Counted from the stretch's first letter, positions 1-6,784 are shown. The stretch is DNA of 7,225 bases from Thiohalobacter sp. (GCA_027010005.1 JALVCM010000464.1:1-7225); one strand, 5' to 3'. Notes: generated by a model from the letters alone, not told the origin. A program made the numbers and translations.

Positions 1-1
1 G

Positions 2-229
2 GAACTGCGCAACCTGGTGCAGGTCGCCGAGCTGATTATCCATTCGGCACAGCTGCGCAAGGAAAGCCGTGGCCTGCACTACACGCTGGATTACCCGAAA
101 CCCGATGACAGGCACCCGCCGCGTGACACGATACTGGCACCTCAGAAAGCCAGCCGGGAGCCCGGCCATAATGTCGCGGTGGGGAAGGTGGAACAGTTAC
201 AGGTTGCGCCACGCAAGGGCCGCGCCTGA
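2..229 (+). CDS. nadB: L-aspartate oxidase, C-terminal fragment (5' end outside window)
   Basis: NadB oxidises L-aspartate to iminoaspartate with FAD, the first step of de novo NAD synthesis in the cytoplasm. Only the last 75 codons are present, read in the frame starting at base 2 and ending at TGA 227-229. The stretch [11 protein letters not shown], followed by [14 protein letters not shown], is the highly conserved C-terminal helical segment of NadB as I know it from E. coli and Pseudomonas. The usual protein ends soon after the PPRDTIL-like motif. Here about 28 further residues follow, rich in Lys, Arg, Gly and Pro and unlike anything I recognise. The gene converges on acyP, whose stop lies 31 bases away on the other strand. 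The family call is strong; the tail is unexplained and could simply be lineage-specific. Confidence 0.9.
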   Translation, partial: ELRNLVQVAELIIHSAQLRKESRGLHYTLDYPKPDDRHPPRDTILAPQKASREPGHNVAVGKVEQLQVAPRKGRA

Positions 230-260
230 AGAAAATCATGCGTAATTAAACAGCACGTGA

Positions 261-530
261 TCAACCCACATGGAAGCCACTCAGAATTTCCACACTGACT
301 GGCTTGCACTCAACGTGTTCTACTCGCGCACCTGACGGACCGTTTTCAAGCCAGCGTTTCATTGCCTCCAGGGCAACCGTTTCCCCGCAGGCCAGCACCT
401 CGACCCGCCCGTCAGGCAGATTGATCGCATGGCCGGAAATATCCAGTCGTTTTGCCTCGGCACGCGCTGACGCCCGGAAAAACACACCCTGAACACGGCC
501 GCTGATCAGACACTGGATGCATTGTTTCAT
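261..530 (-). CDS. acyP: acylphosphatase
   Basis: Small cytoplasmic enzyme that hydrolyses acyl phosphates such as carbamoyl phosphate or 1,3-bisphosphoglycerate; its physiological role in bacteria is unclear. The 89-residue product has the family signature GRVQGVFFR at 11-19, with the catalytic arginine at R19. It also has INLPDGRVEV at 36-45, with the catalytic asparagine at N37, and GPSGARVEHVE at 64-74. Length is typical of the family (about 90). I chose the ATG at 530 over in-frame ATGs at 548 and 539. A GGGGAGG ribosome site at 540-546 lies 9 bases upstream of 530, directly abuts the 539 codon, and lies downstream of the 548 codon's first base. Residue 36 is Ile where many relatives carry Arg before the catalytic Asn (from memory). 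It is the last gene of the leftward series, 122 bases after hisC with a palindromic repeat between them, so it may be transcribed separately. Confidence 0.93.
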   Translation of the reverse strand: MKQCIQCLISGRVQGVFFRASARAEAKRLDISGHAINLPDGRVEVLACGETVALEAMKRWLENGPSGARVEHVECKPVSVEILSGFHVG

Positions 531-539
531 GAACAGCAT

Positions 540-546
540 CCTCCCC
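540..546 (-). promoter_or_regulatory. ribosome binding site of acyP
   Basis: On the minus strand this reads GGGGAGG, a strong Shine-Dalgarno match, 9 bases before the ATG at 530. It decides between three in-frame ATG codons within 20 bases and favours the one nearest the conserved domain. Confidence 0.7.
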
Positions 547-567
547 ATAAACCCGTATTAAAACCCA

Positions 568-650
568 CCGTCATTGCGAGCGCAGCGCGGCAATCTCTGT
601 CAGACTTGCATCAGGCCAAAGAGATTGCTTCGCGTTGCTCGCAATGACGG
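568..650. repeat. palindromic intergenic repeat, MITE-like hairpin element
   Basis: Two 31-base arms, 568-598 and 620-650, are reverse complements at 26 of 31 positions, separated by a 21-base spacer. The outer 14 bases (CCGTCATTGCGAGC) and inner 8 bases (CAATCTCT) of the arms pair perfectly; the five mismatches lie in the 9-base GC-rich middle. The core resembles a family of dispersed palindromes of the form TCATTGCGAGC...GCAATCTC that I recall from many unrelated bacterial genomes, usually between genes. No transposase and no clear target-site duplication are visible. The right arm ends 2 bases from the hisC stop codon. Read on the minus strand, as the his mRNA would be, the hairpin is followed by TGGGTTTTAAT at 557-567. 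It could therefore act as an intrinsic terminator or a stem that separates hisC from acyP expression; that role is inferred. Confidence 0.8.
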
Positions 651-652
651 GC

Positions 653-1738
653 TCAGGCGAGTGCGTTTTCCAGTGCAGCAAGGAAACGGGTATTTTCATC
701 CGCTGTACCGACCGTCACCCGCAGACAATCCTGCATGCGCCCCCCGGCGGGATTGAGGTTCTTGATCAATACACCCTGCTCGCATAACGAGGCAAACACC
801 GTATCAGCCGTTCCTTCCACCACGCGAAACAGCACAAAGTTTGCTTCGCTGGGATACACCGTGACACCTTTGAAGGCTGACAACGCGTCGAGCAGACGAC
901 TTCGCTCCGCCCGAATCAGACCGGCCTGTTCGTCCAGCATGGCCTTGTGCTGCAGCGCAAACATGGCACTGGCCTGGGTCAGCACATTGATATTGTAGGG
1001 CAGCCGTGTCTTGTTGATCTCGCCCAGCCATTCCCGTGAACCGGCCAGCAGGCCAAGCCGTAACCCGGCCAGGCCCATTTTCGACACAGTACGCAACACC
1101 AGCAGGTTGGGAAACTCGTCAAGCCTTGGCATAAAGCTGGCATCAGTAAATGGTGCATAGGCTTCATCGACAACCACCAGCCCCGGGGAATGCTCGATTA
1201 TGGACTCGATGGCAGCCTGGTCGAACAACGTACCGGTAGGATTATTCGGGTAGGCCAGGAACACGATAGCCGGCTGGTGCAGGTCGATAGCGTGCAGCAT
1301 GGCATCGAGGTCGAGTGAAAAGTCCTCCGCCAGTGGTACACCTTCGTAACACAGGCCGGCCACGTCGGCGATCATCCGGTACATGACAAAGGTCGGGTCC
1401 GGCGACAGGATCACACGGTCCGGCTGTGCCACGGCCAGTGCCAGCATCTGGATCAGTTCGTCAGAACCATTACCCAGCACGATCTGCGCACTGTCCGGCA
1501 CCTGCATGGCTTCACGCAGACGTTCGGTCAGCGCGCTCGCACCCGGGTCAGGGTAACGATTCAGTTCCACATCACGCAGCACTTCGAGCCATTCATCGAC
1601 CAGCGGCTCCGGCCAGGAATAGGGGTTCTCCATGGCATCCAGCTTGATGCTGTCGCCCGGCTCCGGCACATGGTAGGCCTTCAACGCCTGGATTTCGGGA
1701 CGGATCCAGAACTGTGGGGATTTAACATCGGCGTTCAT
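653..1738 (-). CDS. hisC: histidinol-phosphate aminotransferase
   Basis: PLP-dependent class I/II aminotransferase converting imidazole-acetol phosphate and glutamate to L-histidinol phosphate in histidine synthesis. The 361-residue product has LDAMENPY (33-40), GNGSDE (89-94) that binds the cofactor phosphate, YPNNPTG (163-169), DEAY (191-194), and [11 protein letters not shown] (219-229) with the PLP-binding lysine K220 and R227. The late CLRVTVGT (338-345) contains the substrate-carboxylate arginine R340. Length matches the family (about 350-360). The frame stays open upstream to 1948, but that part runs inside hisD. The ATG at 1738 overlaps the hisD stop as ATGA, which fits translational coupling, and begins where the family begins. 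A broad-specificity aromatic or aspartate role is possible for HisC paralogues, but the hisGD context argues for histidine synthesis. Confidence 0.96.
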   Translation of the reverse strand: MNADVKSPQFWIRPEIQALKAYHVPEPGDSIKLDAMENPYSWPEPLVDEWLEVLRDVELNRYPDPGASALTERLREAMQVPDSAQIVLGNGSDELIQMLALAVAQPDRVILSPDPTFVMYRMIADVAGLCYEGVPLAEDFSLDLDAMLHAIDLHQPAIVFLAYPNNPTGTLFDQAAIESIIEHSPGLVVVDEAYAPFTDASFMPRLDEFPNLLVLRTVSKMGLAGLRLGLLAGSREWLGEINKTRLPYNINVLTQASAMFALQHKAMLDEQAGLIRAERSRLLDALSAFKGVTVYPSEANFVLFRVVEGTADTVFASLCEQGVLIKNLNPAGGRMQDCLRVTVGTADENTRFLAALENALA

Positions 1739-3042
1739 GCGTCTTTCAGCACCCGGTACTCGGCCGAGCGGGCGTGCGCTTCCAGCCCCTCGCCGCGCGC
1801 CAGCGTGGACGCTGTACGTCCGAGCACATCGGCACCCTGCGCCGAGCAATAAATAATGCTGGAACGTTTCTGGAAATCGTACACACCCAGTGGCGAAGAA
1901 AACCGTGCGGTACGCGAGGTCGGGAGCACGTGGTTGGGGCCGGCACAATAGTCACCCAGCGCCTCGGCCGTGTAACGGCCCATGAAGATGGCACCGGCAT
2001 GGCGGATACGCTTTGCCATGGCCTGCGGATCTTCAACAGAAAGTTCCAGGTGTTCGGGGGCGATGTGGTTGGCAACCTCGACGGCTTCGTCCAGGTCCTT
2101 CACCTTCACCAGTGCACCACGCCCCTGCAGGGACTGGCGGATAATGTCCCTGCGTTGCATAATCGGCAGCAGCTTGTCGATACTGGCTGCGACGCGGTCG
2201 AGGAAATCCCCGTCCGGGCTGACCAGGATAGACTGGGCATCTTCGTCGTGCTCGGCCTGTGAAAACAGGTCCATGGCAATCCAGTCAGGGTCGGTTCTGC
2301 CGTCACACACCACCAGGATCTCGGACGGACCGGCGATCATGTCGATACCGACCTGGCCGAATACCATCCCCTTGGCCGTCGCGACATAGATATTGCCCGG
2401 GCCGACAATCTTGTCGACACGCGGGATGGTTTCTGTGCCATACGCCAGGGCCGCTACCGCCTGTGCGCCACCGATCGAAAAGACCCGGTCGATACCAGCC
2501 ACGGCAGCCGCCGCCAGCACCAGTTCGTTGACGATGCCGTCCGGGGTCGGCACTACCATGATCAGTTCAGTTACACCGGCCACTTTGGCCGGTACGGCAT
2601 TCATCAAGACCGACGAGGGGTAGGCTGCCTTGCCACCCGGCACATACAGGCCGGCCCGGTCCAGTGCCGCGACCTGCTGGCCCAGTACCGTACCGTCATC
2701 CTCGGTATAGTTCCAGGACTCCATTTTCTGGTGTTCGGCATAGGCCCGCACGCGCGCAGCAGCATGTTCCAGCGCCTCACGCTGGTCGGCAGGAATGGTA
2801 TTCAGTGCCTTGCGAAGACGGTCGGTGGATATTTCCAGTGTCGCGACACTGTCGGCCTGCACCCGGTCAAACCGGGCCGTGTACTCCAGCAGTGCGGCAT
2901 CACCACGGTCGCGAATAGCCGCAATAATCCCGCGCACTGTATTCTCCACCGCTTCATCGGCGGAAGCCTCCCAGGCCAGCACCTGGTCGAGTGCGGCATA
3001 GAAACCGTCCTCGCTGCTGTCGAGTCGCTTGATGTCTGTCAT
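1735..3042 (-). CDS. hisD: histidinol dehydrogenase
   Basis: Zinc enzyme that oxidises L-histidinol to L-histidine in two NAD-dependent steps, the end of the pathway. The 435-residue product is full length. By alignment from memory with E. coli HisD, the zinc ligands are Q262 and H265 in [13 protein letters not shown]364 in [13 protein letters not shown], and H423 in [11 protein letters not shown]. The catalytic base pair is E330-H331 in HIAPEHLEL. The glycine-rich VGPGN (213-217) and IAGPSE (236-241) segments are also present. Translation starts at ATG 3042, 2 bases after the hisG stop. CAGG near the end of hisG is a weak ribosome site, so the gene probably relies on coupling. Its own stop overlaps the hisC start by 4 bases. 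Nothing is truncated or missing. Confidence 0.97.
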   Translation of the reverse strand: MTDIKRLDSSEDGFYAALDQVLAWEASADEAVENTVRGIIAAIRDRGDAALLEYTARFDRVQADSVATLEISTDRLRKALNTIPADQREALEHAAARVRAYAEHQKMESWNYTEDDGTVLGQQVAALDRAGLYVPGGKAAYPSSVLMNAVPAKVAGVTELIMVVPTPDGIVNELVLAAAAVAGIDRVFSIGGAQAVAALAYGTETIPRVDKIVGPGNIYVATAKGMVFGQVGIDMIAGPSEILVVCDGRTDPDWIAMDLFSQAEHDEDAQSILVSPDGDFLDRVAASIDKLLPIMQRRDIIRQSLQGRGALVKVKDLDEAVEVANHIAPEHLELSVEDPQAMAKRIRHAGAIFMGRYTAEALGDYCAGPNHVLPTSRTARFSSPLGVYDFQKRSSIIYCSAQGADVLGRTASTLARGEGLEAHARSAEYRVLKDA

Positions 3043-3044
3043 GT

Positions 3045-3689
3045 TCAGGCGGCCTGCTGTCGTTCCACGGCCTCGGCAACCCGCTCGATGAATGCCTGCA
3101 CCCGGGCGTGCTTGCGCTTCATGGAAGCCTTGTTGACCACCAGCCGCGAACTGATGTCGGCAATGTGATCGAGTGGCTTCAGGCCATTGGCCTTGAGTGT
3201 ATTCCCCGTATCCACCACGTCCACAATCAGGTCGGACAGGCCGACCAGCGGCGCCAGCTCCATGGAGCCATACAACTTGATGATTTCCACCTGCTGGCCC
3301 TGTTCGGCAAAGTACCGGCGCGTGCTGTTGACGTACTTGCTGGCGATACGCAAACGACGCGTCTGCGGCGTCCAGGCTTCCCGCCCGGCCACCATCAGCC
3401 GGCAGCGCGCAATGCGCAGGTCGAGCGGTTCATACAGGCCCGCCCCGCCGTGCTCCATCAGCACGTCCTTGCCGGCAACACCCAGATCGGCAGCGCCATA
3501 CTGCACGTAGGTCGGCACATCCGAGGCACGGATGATCACCAGCTTTACGTCCTCCTGGTTGGTATCCAGGATCAGCTTGCGGCTGGTTTCCGGGTCATCG
3601 ACCGGCTCGATACCGGCGTGCGCCAGCAGCGGCAGGGTTTCCTTGAAAATACGGCCCTTGGACAGGGCAATGGTCAACGGTTCGGACAT
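3045..3689 (-). CDS. hisG: ATP phosphoribosyltransferase, short form (HisG-S)
   Basis: Condenses ATP with PRPP, the first committed step of histidine synthesis. The 214-residue product starts with the typical [11 protein letters not shown] (5-15) and contains [10 protein letters not shown] (68-77). The PRPP-binding signature [18 protein letters not shown] is at 153-170. At 214 residues it is the short form, lacking the C-terminal ACT-like regulatory domain found in E. coli HisG (299 residues). Short HisG proteins are known to need the HisZ subunit, a histidyl-tRNA synthetase-like protein, for activity and feedback control. No hisZ lies in this window, so one is expected elsewhere. ATG 3689 has only a weak ribosome site (CAGG). 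The gene follows ibaG after 39 bases, a position where many gammaproteobacteria have murA in between. Confidence 0.97.
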   Translation of the reverse strand: MSEPLTIALSKGRIFKETLPLLAHAGIEPVDDPETSRKLILDTNQEDVKLVIIRASDVPTYVQYGAADLGVAGKDVLMEHGGAGLYEPLDLRIARCRLMVAGREAWTPQTRRLRIASKYVNSTRRYFAEQGQQVEIIKLYGSMELAPLVGLSDLIVDVVDTGNTLKANGLKPLDHIADISSRLVVNKASMKRKHARVQAFIERVAEAVERQQAA

Positions 3690-3728
3690 GGTCGGGCCTG
3701 GAGTCAGTGTGCCAGTAAATAGCCGGGA

Positions 3729-3965
3729 TCAGAGCTGCTTGCTCCAGTCTTCCGGCGTGAAGGTACGGAATGACAGTGCATGCACGGCACCCTGCATCAG
3801 GTCGCCCAGCGCGCCATACACCATCTGGTGCTGCTGCACCTTGTTCTTGCCCTCGAATTCGGGGCTGACAATGGTCGCCTCGAAATGATCGCCATCACCC
3901 TGCACAGTGACCTGTGCCGAAGGAATGCCGTCTTCGATGATTTTTTTCAGTTCGTCTGCCTGCAT
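3729..3965 (-). CDS. ibaG: BolA family protein, IbaG type
   Basis: Small cytoplasmic protein of the BolA family; IbaG (YrbA in E. coli) pairs with monothiol glutaredoxin and is tied to acid stress and iron-sulfur cluster handling. The 78-residue product shows the family core: VQGDGDHFEATIVSPEFEGK (21-40) with H27, QQHQMVYGALGDLM (44-57), and VHALSFRTFTPEDW (61-74) with the conserved H62. I chose ATG 3965 over an upstream TTG at 3983. It lies where E. coli IbaG starts, and GAGGA sits 11 bases before it. It follows mlaB by 90 bases containing a hairpin and -10-like sequences, and precedes hisG by 39 bases. Its position directly after the mla genes is conserved in E. coli, where murA comes next; here murA is absent. 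Confidence 0.92.
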   Translation of the reverse strand: MQADELKKIIEDGIPSAQVTVQGDGDHFEATIVSPEFEGKNKVQQHQMVYGALGDLMQGAVHALSFRTFTPEDWSKQL

Positions 3966-3998
3966 GGTTCCGCTCGTCCTCAATACTTCAGGTGGCAG

Positions 3999-4009
3999 AT
4001 CATACTATA
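3999..4009 (-). promoter_or_regulatory. candidate -10 region for an ibaG-hisGDC transcript
   Basis: On the minus strand two overlapping -10-like hexamers occur, TATAGT (4004-4009) and TATGAT (3999-4004), each matching 5 of 6 bases of TATAAT. They lie about 34-44 bases before the ibaG ATG. No good -35 stands at 16-18 bases upstream, where GC-rich hairpin sequence sits instead. If active, the promoter would need an activator or be weak. It would explain how the his genes are expressed apart from mla. Low certainty. Confidence 0.3.
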
Positions 4010-4015
4010 AGTCCG

Positions 4016-4033
4016 GCGGGGTCTCTCCCCCGC
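4016..4033. other. GC-rich hairpin between mlaB and ibaG
   Basis: GCGGGG (4016-4021) and CCCCGC (4028-4033) form a perfect 6-base-pair stem around a 6-base loop. It lies in the 90-base gap between the mlaB stop and the ibaG start. No run of T follows on the minus strand, so it is not a standard intrinsic terminator. It could pause transcription or protect the 3' end of the mla part after mRNA cleavage. Confidence 0.4.
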
Positions 4034-4055
4034 AAACCCTGCGGTAGCAACCGGC

Positions 4056-4367
4056 TCAGTCCCTGTGCAGGGGGAGAATCTGTTCCAGGCCGCTGGCACG
4101 GGCCATTTCCAGCATTTGTGGCGGAATATTGAAAAAGCGCAGCCGAGCACCGCTACGCTGTGCCTCGCGCAACCATTCCACCAGCAGTGCCAGTCCGGCG
4201 CTGTCGGAACGACTGACCTGGCCGAGGTCGATGTCGATATCACCACCCGCGGCACAGGTTTCACGGCAGTTGCGCCATAACCCGGGTACCGAGACAAAAC
4301 TCAGTTCGCCATGAACCTCCAGCCGCCCGTCGCGACCCGGCTCGACTGTGGCCTGGTCCTTGTCCAC
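4056..4367 (-). CDS. mlaB: STAS-domain protein of the phospholipid transporter, MlaB
   Basis: MlaB is the small cytoplasmic STAS-domain subunit that binds the MlaF ATPase and supports assembly and activity of the MlaFEDB complex. The 103-residue product has the STAS fold pattern: GRLEVHGELSF (14-24), then IDLGQVSRSDSAGLALLVEW (46-65). The SDSAGLALL loop corresponds to VDTAGLALL in E. coli, with S56 at the place of the functionally important Thr (from memory). The start is GTG 4367, 2 bases after the mlaD stop and without a strong ribosome site, so coupling to mlaD is likely; no other start codon precedes the domain. In E. coli mlaC lies between mlaD and mlaB; here there is none. As an isolated STAS sequence it could be an anti-sigma antagonist, but its place in the operon settles the call. 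Confidence 0.88.
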   Translation of the reverse strand: MDKDQATVEPGRDGRLEVHGELSFVSVPGLWRNCRETCAAGGDIDIDLGQVSRSDSAGLALLVEWLREAQRSGARLRFFNIPPQMLEMARASGLEQILPLHRD

Positions 4368-4369
4368 GC

Positions 4370-4840
4370 CTACTTGCCGCTCGCCTTGTCCATGACAAAT
4401 TTGCTGATCAGTTTCTCCAGCACGATCGCCGACTGGGTCAAAGCTTCATCGATTTCAGAGCCATCCACCAGGTATTCGTCAGAACCCCCCGATTCCAGGC
4501 CAATATACTGTTCACCCAGCAGCCCGGCTGTAAAGATGCTCGCCGAAGTATCATCAGTGAAGCGGTTATAGCGCTGGTTGATGTGTAATGTGACCACCGC
4601 AACCTGGCGATCGTTATCGAAATCCACACTGCCTACCCGCCCCACCAGCACGCCGGCGGCCTTCACGGCCGAGCGCACCTTGAGCCCGCCGATATTATCG
4701 AAGCGCGCTGTAATGGTGTAGGTCCCCTCTTCGGTAAAGCTGCTGAGATTACTGACCTGCATGGCCAGTACAAATAACGCGGCAATACCGGCTGCGACAA
4801 ACATCCCCACCAGCATTTCTGTTGTTTTGGTCTGTTTCAT
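4370..4840 (-). CDS. mlaD: MCE-domain phospholipid transport protein MlaD
   Basis: MlaD forms a hexameric ring on the periplasmic face of the inner membrane, through which phospholipids pass between the MlaFE transporter and the periplasm. The 156-residue product has one N-terminal membrane helix (about 10-28, LVGMFVAAGIAALFVLAMQV). The MCE domain spans about 38-117, with FDNIGGLKVRSAVKAAGVLVG and the TAGLLGEQYIGLE segment (104-116). An amphipathic C-terminal stretch (about 130-150) probably lines the pore. It is shorter than E. coli MlaD (183 residues), mostly at the C-terminus. ATG 4840 lies 2 bases after the mlaE stop, with GGAG 10 bases upstream inside mlaE. The stop is TAG. Its usual periplasmic partner MlaC is not encoded next to it. 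Confidence 0.95.
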   Translation of the reverse strand: MKQTKTTEMLVGMFVAAGIAALFVLAMQVSNLSSFTEEGTYTITARFDNIGGLKVRSAVKAAGVLVGRVGSVDFDNDRQVAVVTLHINQRYNRFTDDTSASIFTAGLLGEQYIGLESGGSDEYLVDGSEIDEALTQSAIVLEKLISKFVMDKASGK

Positions 4841-4842
4841 GC

Positions 4843-5628
4843 TCAGCTATCTCCGAACATTAATGCGGTTAATACAAAATCCAGTCCCAGTACAGCAAAG
4901 GCAGAATGCACGACGGTACGCGTGGTGGCACGGCTGACGCCTTCAGACGTCGGTATCGTATCGTAACCCTCGAACACGGCAATCCAGGTTGTTACCACGC
5001 CAAACACGGCACTCTTGATAACGCCGTTGAGGATGTCATCAAGAAAGTCCACCTTGTCCTGCATCTGCGACCAGTAGGCACCCTCGTCGACACCCAGTAG
5101 CCCGACACCGACAAAGTACCCGCCCCATATACCGACAGCACTGAAAATCGCTGCCAGCAACGGCATGGAAATGACACCTGCCAGGAAGCGGGGGGCAATA
5201 ACCCGGTGCAGGGGATCGACTGCCATCATTTCCATCCCTGACAGCTGTTCAGTAGCTTTCATCAGGCCGATCTCTGCTGTCAGCGCGGAACCGGCACGAC
5301 CGGCAAACAACAGGGCCGTCACCACCGGCCCCAGCTCGCGTACAATCGACAGCGCCACCACCACACCCAGTGATTCCTCGGCACCGAAATCGACCAGGGT
5401 GTTGTAACCCTGCAGGGCGAGCACCATGCCGACGAACAGGCCGGAAATAGCAATCAGCATAAATGACAGTACACCGACCGACAGCAACTGTGCGATCAAC
5501 AGTCGTGGACGTGCCAGCACTTCGGGGACACCGGCCAGCGTCTTGACGAGAAACAGGTGACCGCGCCCGAGTTTTTCAAAAAAATCGATACCGCTCCTGC
5601 CCAGTTGTCGAACCCATTCCAGCATCAT
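4843..5628 (-). CDS. mlaE: phospholipid ABC transporter permease MlaE
   Basis: MlaE is the inner-membrane permease of the MlaFEDB complex and contacts MlaF and MlaD. The 261-residue product is nearly the length of E. coli MlaE (260). It carries conserved family segments: [16 protein letters not shown] (63-78), [20 protein letters not shown] (86-105), [20 protein letters not shown] (106-125), [13 protein letters not shown] (128-140) and [20 protein letters not shown] (232-251). Several strongly hydrophobic membrane segments are visible (about 47-72, 86-108, 149-178, 203-219, 240-258). The frame is open to 5733, but that part lies inside mlaF. The start at 5628 is ATGATG overlapping the mlaF TGA, with GGAGG 7 bases upstream; the second ATG at 5625 is equally possible. 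Its stop lies 2 bases before mlaD. Confidence 0.96.
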   Translation of the reverse strand: MMLEWVRQLGRSGIDFFEKLGRGHLFLVKTLAGVPEVLARPRLLIAQLLSVGVLSFMLIAISGLFVGMVLALQGYNTLVDFGAEESLGVVVALSIVRELGPVVTALLFAGRAGSALTAEIGLMKATEQLSGMEMMAVDPLHRVIAPRFLAGVISMPLLAAIFSAVGIWGGYFVGVGLLGVDEGAYWSQMQDKVDFLDDILNGVIKSAVFGVVTTWIAVFEGYDTIPTSEGVSRATTRTVVHSAFAVLGLDFVLTALMFGDS

Positions 5629-6461
5629 CAACCAGCCTCCCCGCCCTGTAACAGGTCTTCCCGGTAATCCGGTGCCGGGTAGTGGAACGGCACCGGGCCG
5701 TCCGGCAGACCCAGCATAAACTGCCTGACCCACTCGGAGTCTGTTTTGTCGAGAGCATCCGGGGTGCCGTGCCCGACCACCTTGCCACGCGAAATGACAT
5801 AGATGTAATCCGAAATCGCCGCGGTTTCCTGCACGTCATGGGAAACAATAATGCTGGTCAGGCCCAGCGCATCGTTGAGCAGGCGAATCAACTGCACCAG
5901 CGCCCCCATGGAGATGGGATCCTGGCCGGTAAACGGCTCATCGTACATAATCATCATCGGGTCCAGTGCGATAGCCCGTGCCAGCGCCACGCGACGCGCC
6001 ATGCCACCCGACAGTTCGCTGGGCATCAAGTGGCGGGCGCCACGCAGGCCCACGGCCTGCAGTTTCATCAGTACCAGATCACGGATCATGGATTCCGGCA
6101 AGGCGGTATGTTCACGCAGCGGGAAAGCCACGTTATCGTATACGTCAAGGTCGGTCAGCAAGGCACCGGACTGGAACAACATCCCCATGCGCTTGCGTAA
6201 TTCATAAAGCTCGCCGCGCCGCAGTGACGGTACCTCTTCACCATCGACCTGTACACTGCCCCGGTCCGGGTATAACTGACCGCCGATCAGGCGCAGCAGG
6301 GTGGTCTTGCCGGTACCGCTCGGCCCCATGATTGCGGTGATTTTTCCACGCGGGATATCCAGATCGATACCGTCGAAAATCATGTGCTCGCCACGCGAGA
6401 AATGCAGGTCGCGTATCCGCACCAGTACGTCGGATTGTGAAGGATTGGCTGCTTCCGCCAT
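5628..6461 (-). CDS. mlaF: phospholipid ABC transporter ATP-binding protein MlaF
   Basis: Cytoplasmic ATPase of the MlaFEDB complex. The 277-residue product has all ABC motifs: Walker A GPSGTGKT (46-53), Q-loop glutamine Q97 in LFQSGALL, signature LSGGM (150-154), Walker B IMYDEP (171-176), and the switch histidine H208 in VSHD. The signature reads [19 protein letters not shown], with Met instead of Gln in LSGGQ, as is usual for MlaF/Ttg2A and related MCE ATPases. Residues after about 245 form the C-terminal extension that packs on MlaB or the neighbouring MlaF in known structures. ATG 6461 has no strong ribosome site close by. A perfect TATAAT lies 37 bases upstream. It is the first gene of the mla unit, 85 bases after a small hypothetical gene on the same strand. 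Confidence 0.96.
   Translation of the reverse strand: MAEAANPSQSDVLVRIRDLHFSRGEHMIFDGIDLDIPRGKITAIMGPSGTGKTTLLRLIGGQLYPDRGSVQVDGEEVPSLRRGELYELRKRMGMLFQSGALLTDLDVYDNVAFPLREHTALPESMIRDLVLMKLQAVGLRGARHLMPSELSGGMARRVALARAIALDPMMIMYDEPFTGQDPISMGALVQLIRLLNDALGLTSIIVSHDVQETAAISDYIYVISRGKVVGHGTPDALDKTDSEWVRQFMLGLPDGPVPFHYPAPDYREDLLQGGEAG
5636..5640 (-). promoter_or_regulatory. ribosome binding site of mlaE
   Basis: The minus strand reads GGAGG inside the end of mlaF, 7 bases before the ATGATG start of mlaE. It supports the start at 5628 rather than the longer open frame reaching 5733. Confidence 0.65.
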
Positions 6462-6498
6462 GGTCTGTTGTCAGTTCTGTCCCTGTTGGTTGGCGGGC

Positions 6499-6526
6499 AT
6501 TATACGGAAACCGTCGCAATAGTCCC
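6499..6526 (-). promoter_or_regulatory. candidate sigma-70 promoter of mlaFEDB
   Basis: A perfect TATAAT -10 box lies at 6499-6504 on the minus strand. The best -35 at 16 bases is GGGACT (6521-6526), matching only 3 of 6 bases. Transcription would start near 6492 and give a leader of about 30 bases before mlaF. The box lies in the 85-base gap after the small upstream gene, so mla need not depend on that gene's promoter. Confidence 0.5.
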
Positions 6527-6546
6527 CGCCGAATACACAAACCCGC

Positions 6547-6729
6547 TCAGACCGATTCGTTTTTTTCCTTTCCGCAACGCTCACAGCGATAACTGGTCAC
6601 CAGCTTGCCCTGCCTGACATCGAAAGGCTTGTTGATAACCGCCCATTTATGAAATCCGCGCCGGCACAGGGTATTGCCCCGGTGCTTTTTCGTGGCCTTT
6701 GGCCGTCGGAAATCAACGATATCACCCAT
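6547..6729 (-). CDS. small basic protein with a putative zinc-binding Cys motif, function unknown
   Basis: A 60-residue product whose function I do not recognise. It is rich in Lys and Arg. It has C22 and H27 in LCRRGFHKW and a CERCGK motif with C49 and C52, so a small zinc site of C-x4-H plus C-x2-C type is plausible. Between them lies GKLVTSYRC (41-49), suggesting a beta strand leading into a zinc knuckle. The first residues, MGDIVDFRRP, resemble those of small uncharacterised proteins I recall from other gammaproteobacteria, though I cannot confirm a family. ATG 6729 follows a GGGGG-rich ribosome site. It is divergent from yrbG (64-base gap) and upstream of mlaF in the same direction. The cysteine pattern and good ribosome site make it likely real; a nucleic-acid-binding or ribosome-linked role is only a guess. 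Confidence 0.65.
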   Translation of the reverse strand: MGDIVDFRRPKATKKHRGNTLCRRGFHKWAVINKPFDVRQGKLVTSYRCERCGKEKNESV

Positions 6730-6755
6730 GCTTCGCCCCCTGCCTGCAAACGGAT

Positions 6756-6784
6756 TTGTCCCCGCCGGTTCGAATCCCTACTAT
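6756..6784 (+). promoter_or_regulatory. candidate promoter of yrbG
   Basis: TTGTCC (6756-6761) and TACTAT (6779-6784) are separated by 17 bases; each matches 4 of 6 bases of the sigma-70 consensus. Transcription would begin only a few bases before the ATG at 6794, which fits the lack of a Shine-Dalgarno sequence there and suggests a near-leaderless message. This is inference from short matches. Confidence 0.3.

Noticed and set aside
235..261. Possible bidirectional terminator hairpin between nadB and acyP.
   Set aside because: The stem is only about 7 imperfect pairs including a G-T pair, AT-rich at its base, with an 11-base loop and no clear T run.
1739..1948. Open frame extending hisC upstream by 70 codons.
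   Set aside because: It lies wholly inside hisD in another frame, and the family N-terminus begins at ATG 1738.
1774..2262. A 162-codon plus-strand open frame opposite hisD, and similar long frames opposite hisG (3108-3722) and mlaF (5682-6200).
   Set aside because: They are antisense shadows of well-conserved high-GC genes, with no recognisable domain or ribosome site.
5629..5733. Open frame extending mlaE upstream by 35 codons.
   Set aside because: It overlaps the coding end of mlaF, and the ribosome site and family length support 5628.
6764..6780. GGTTCGAATCCC resembles a tRNA T-loop and hinted at a tRNA gene or attachment-site remnant.
   Set aside because: The flanking bases form only 2 of 5 T-stem pairs, and no acceptor stem, anticodon arm or CCA end is present nearby.
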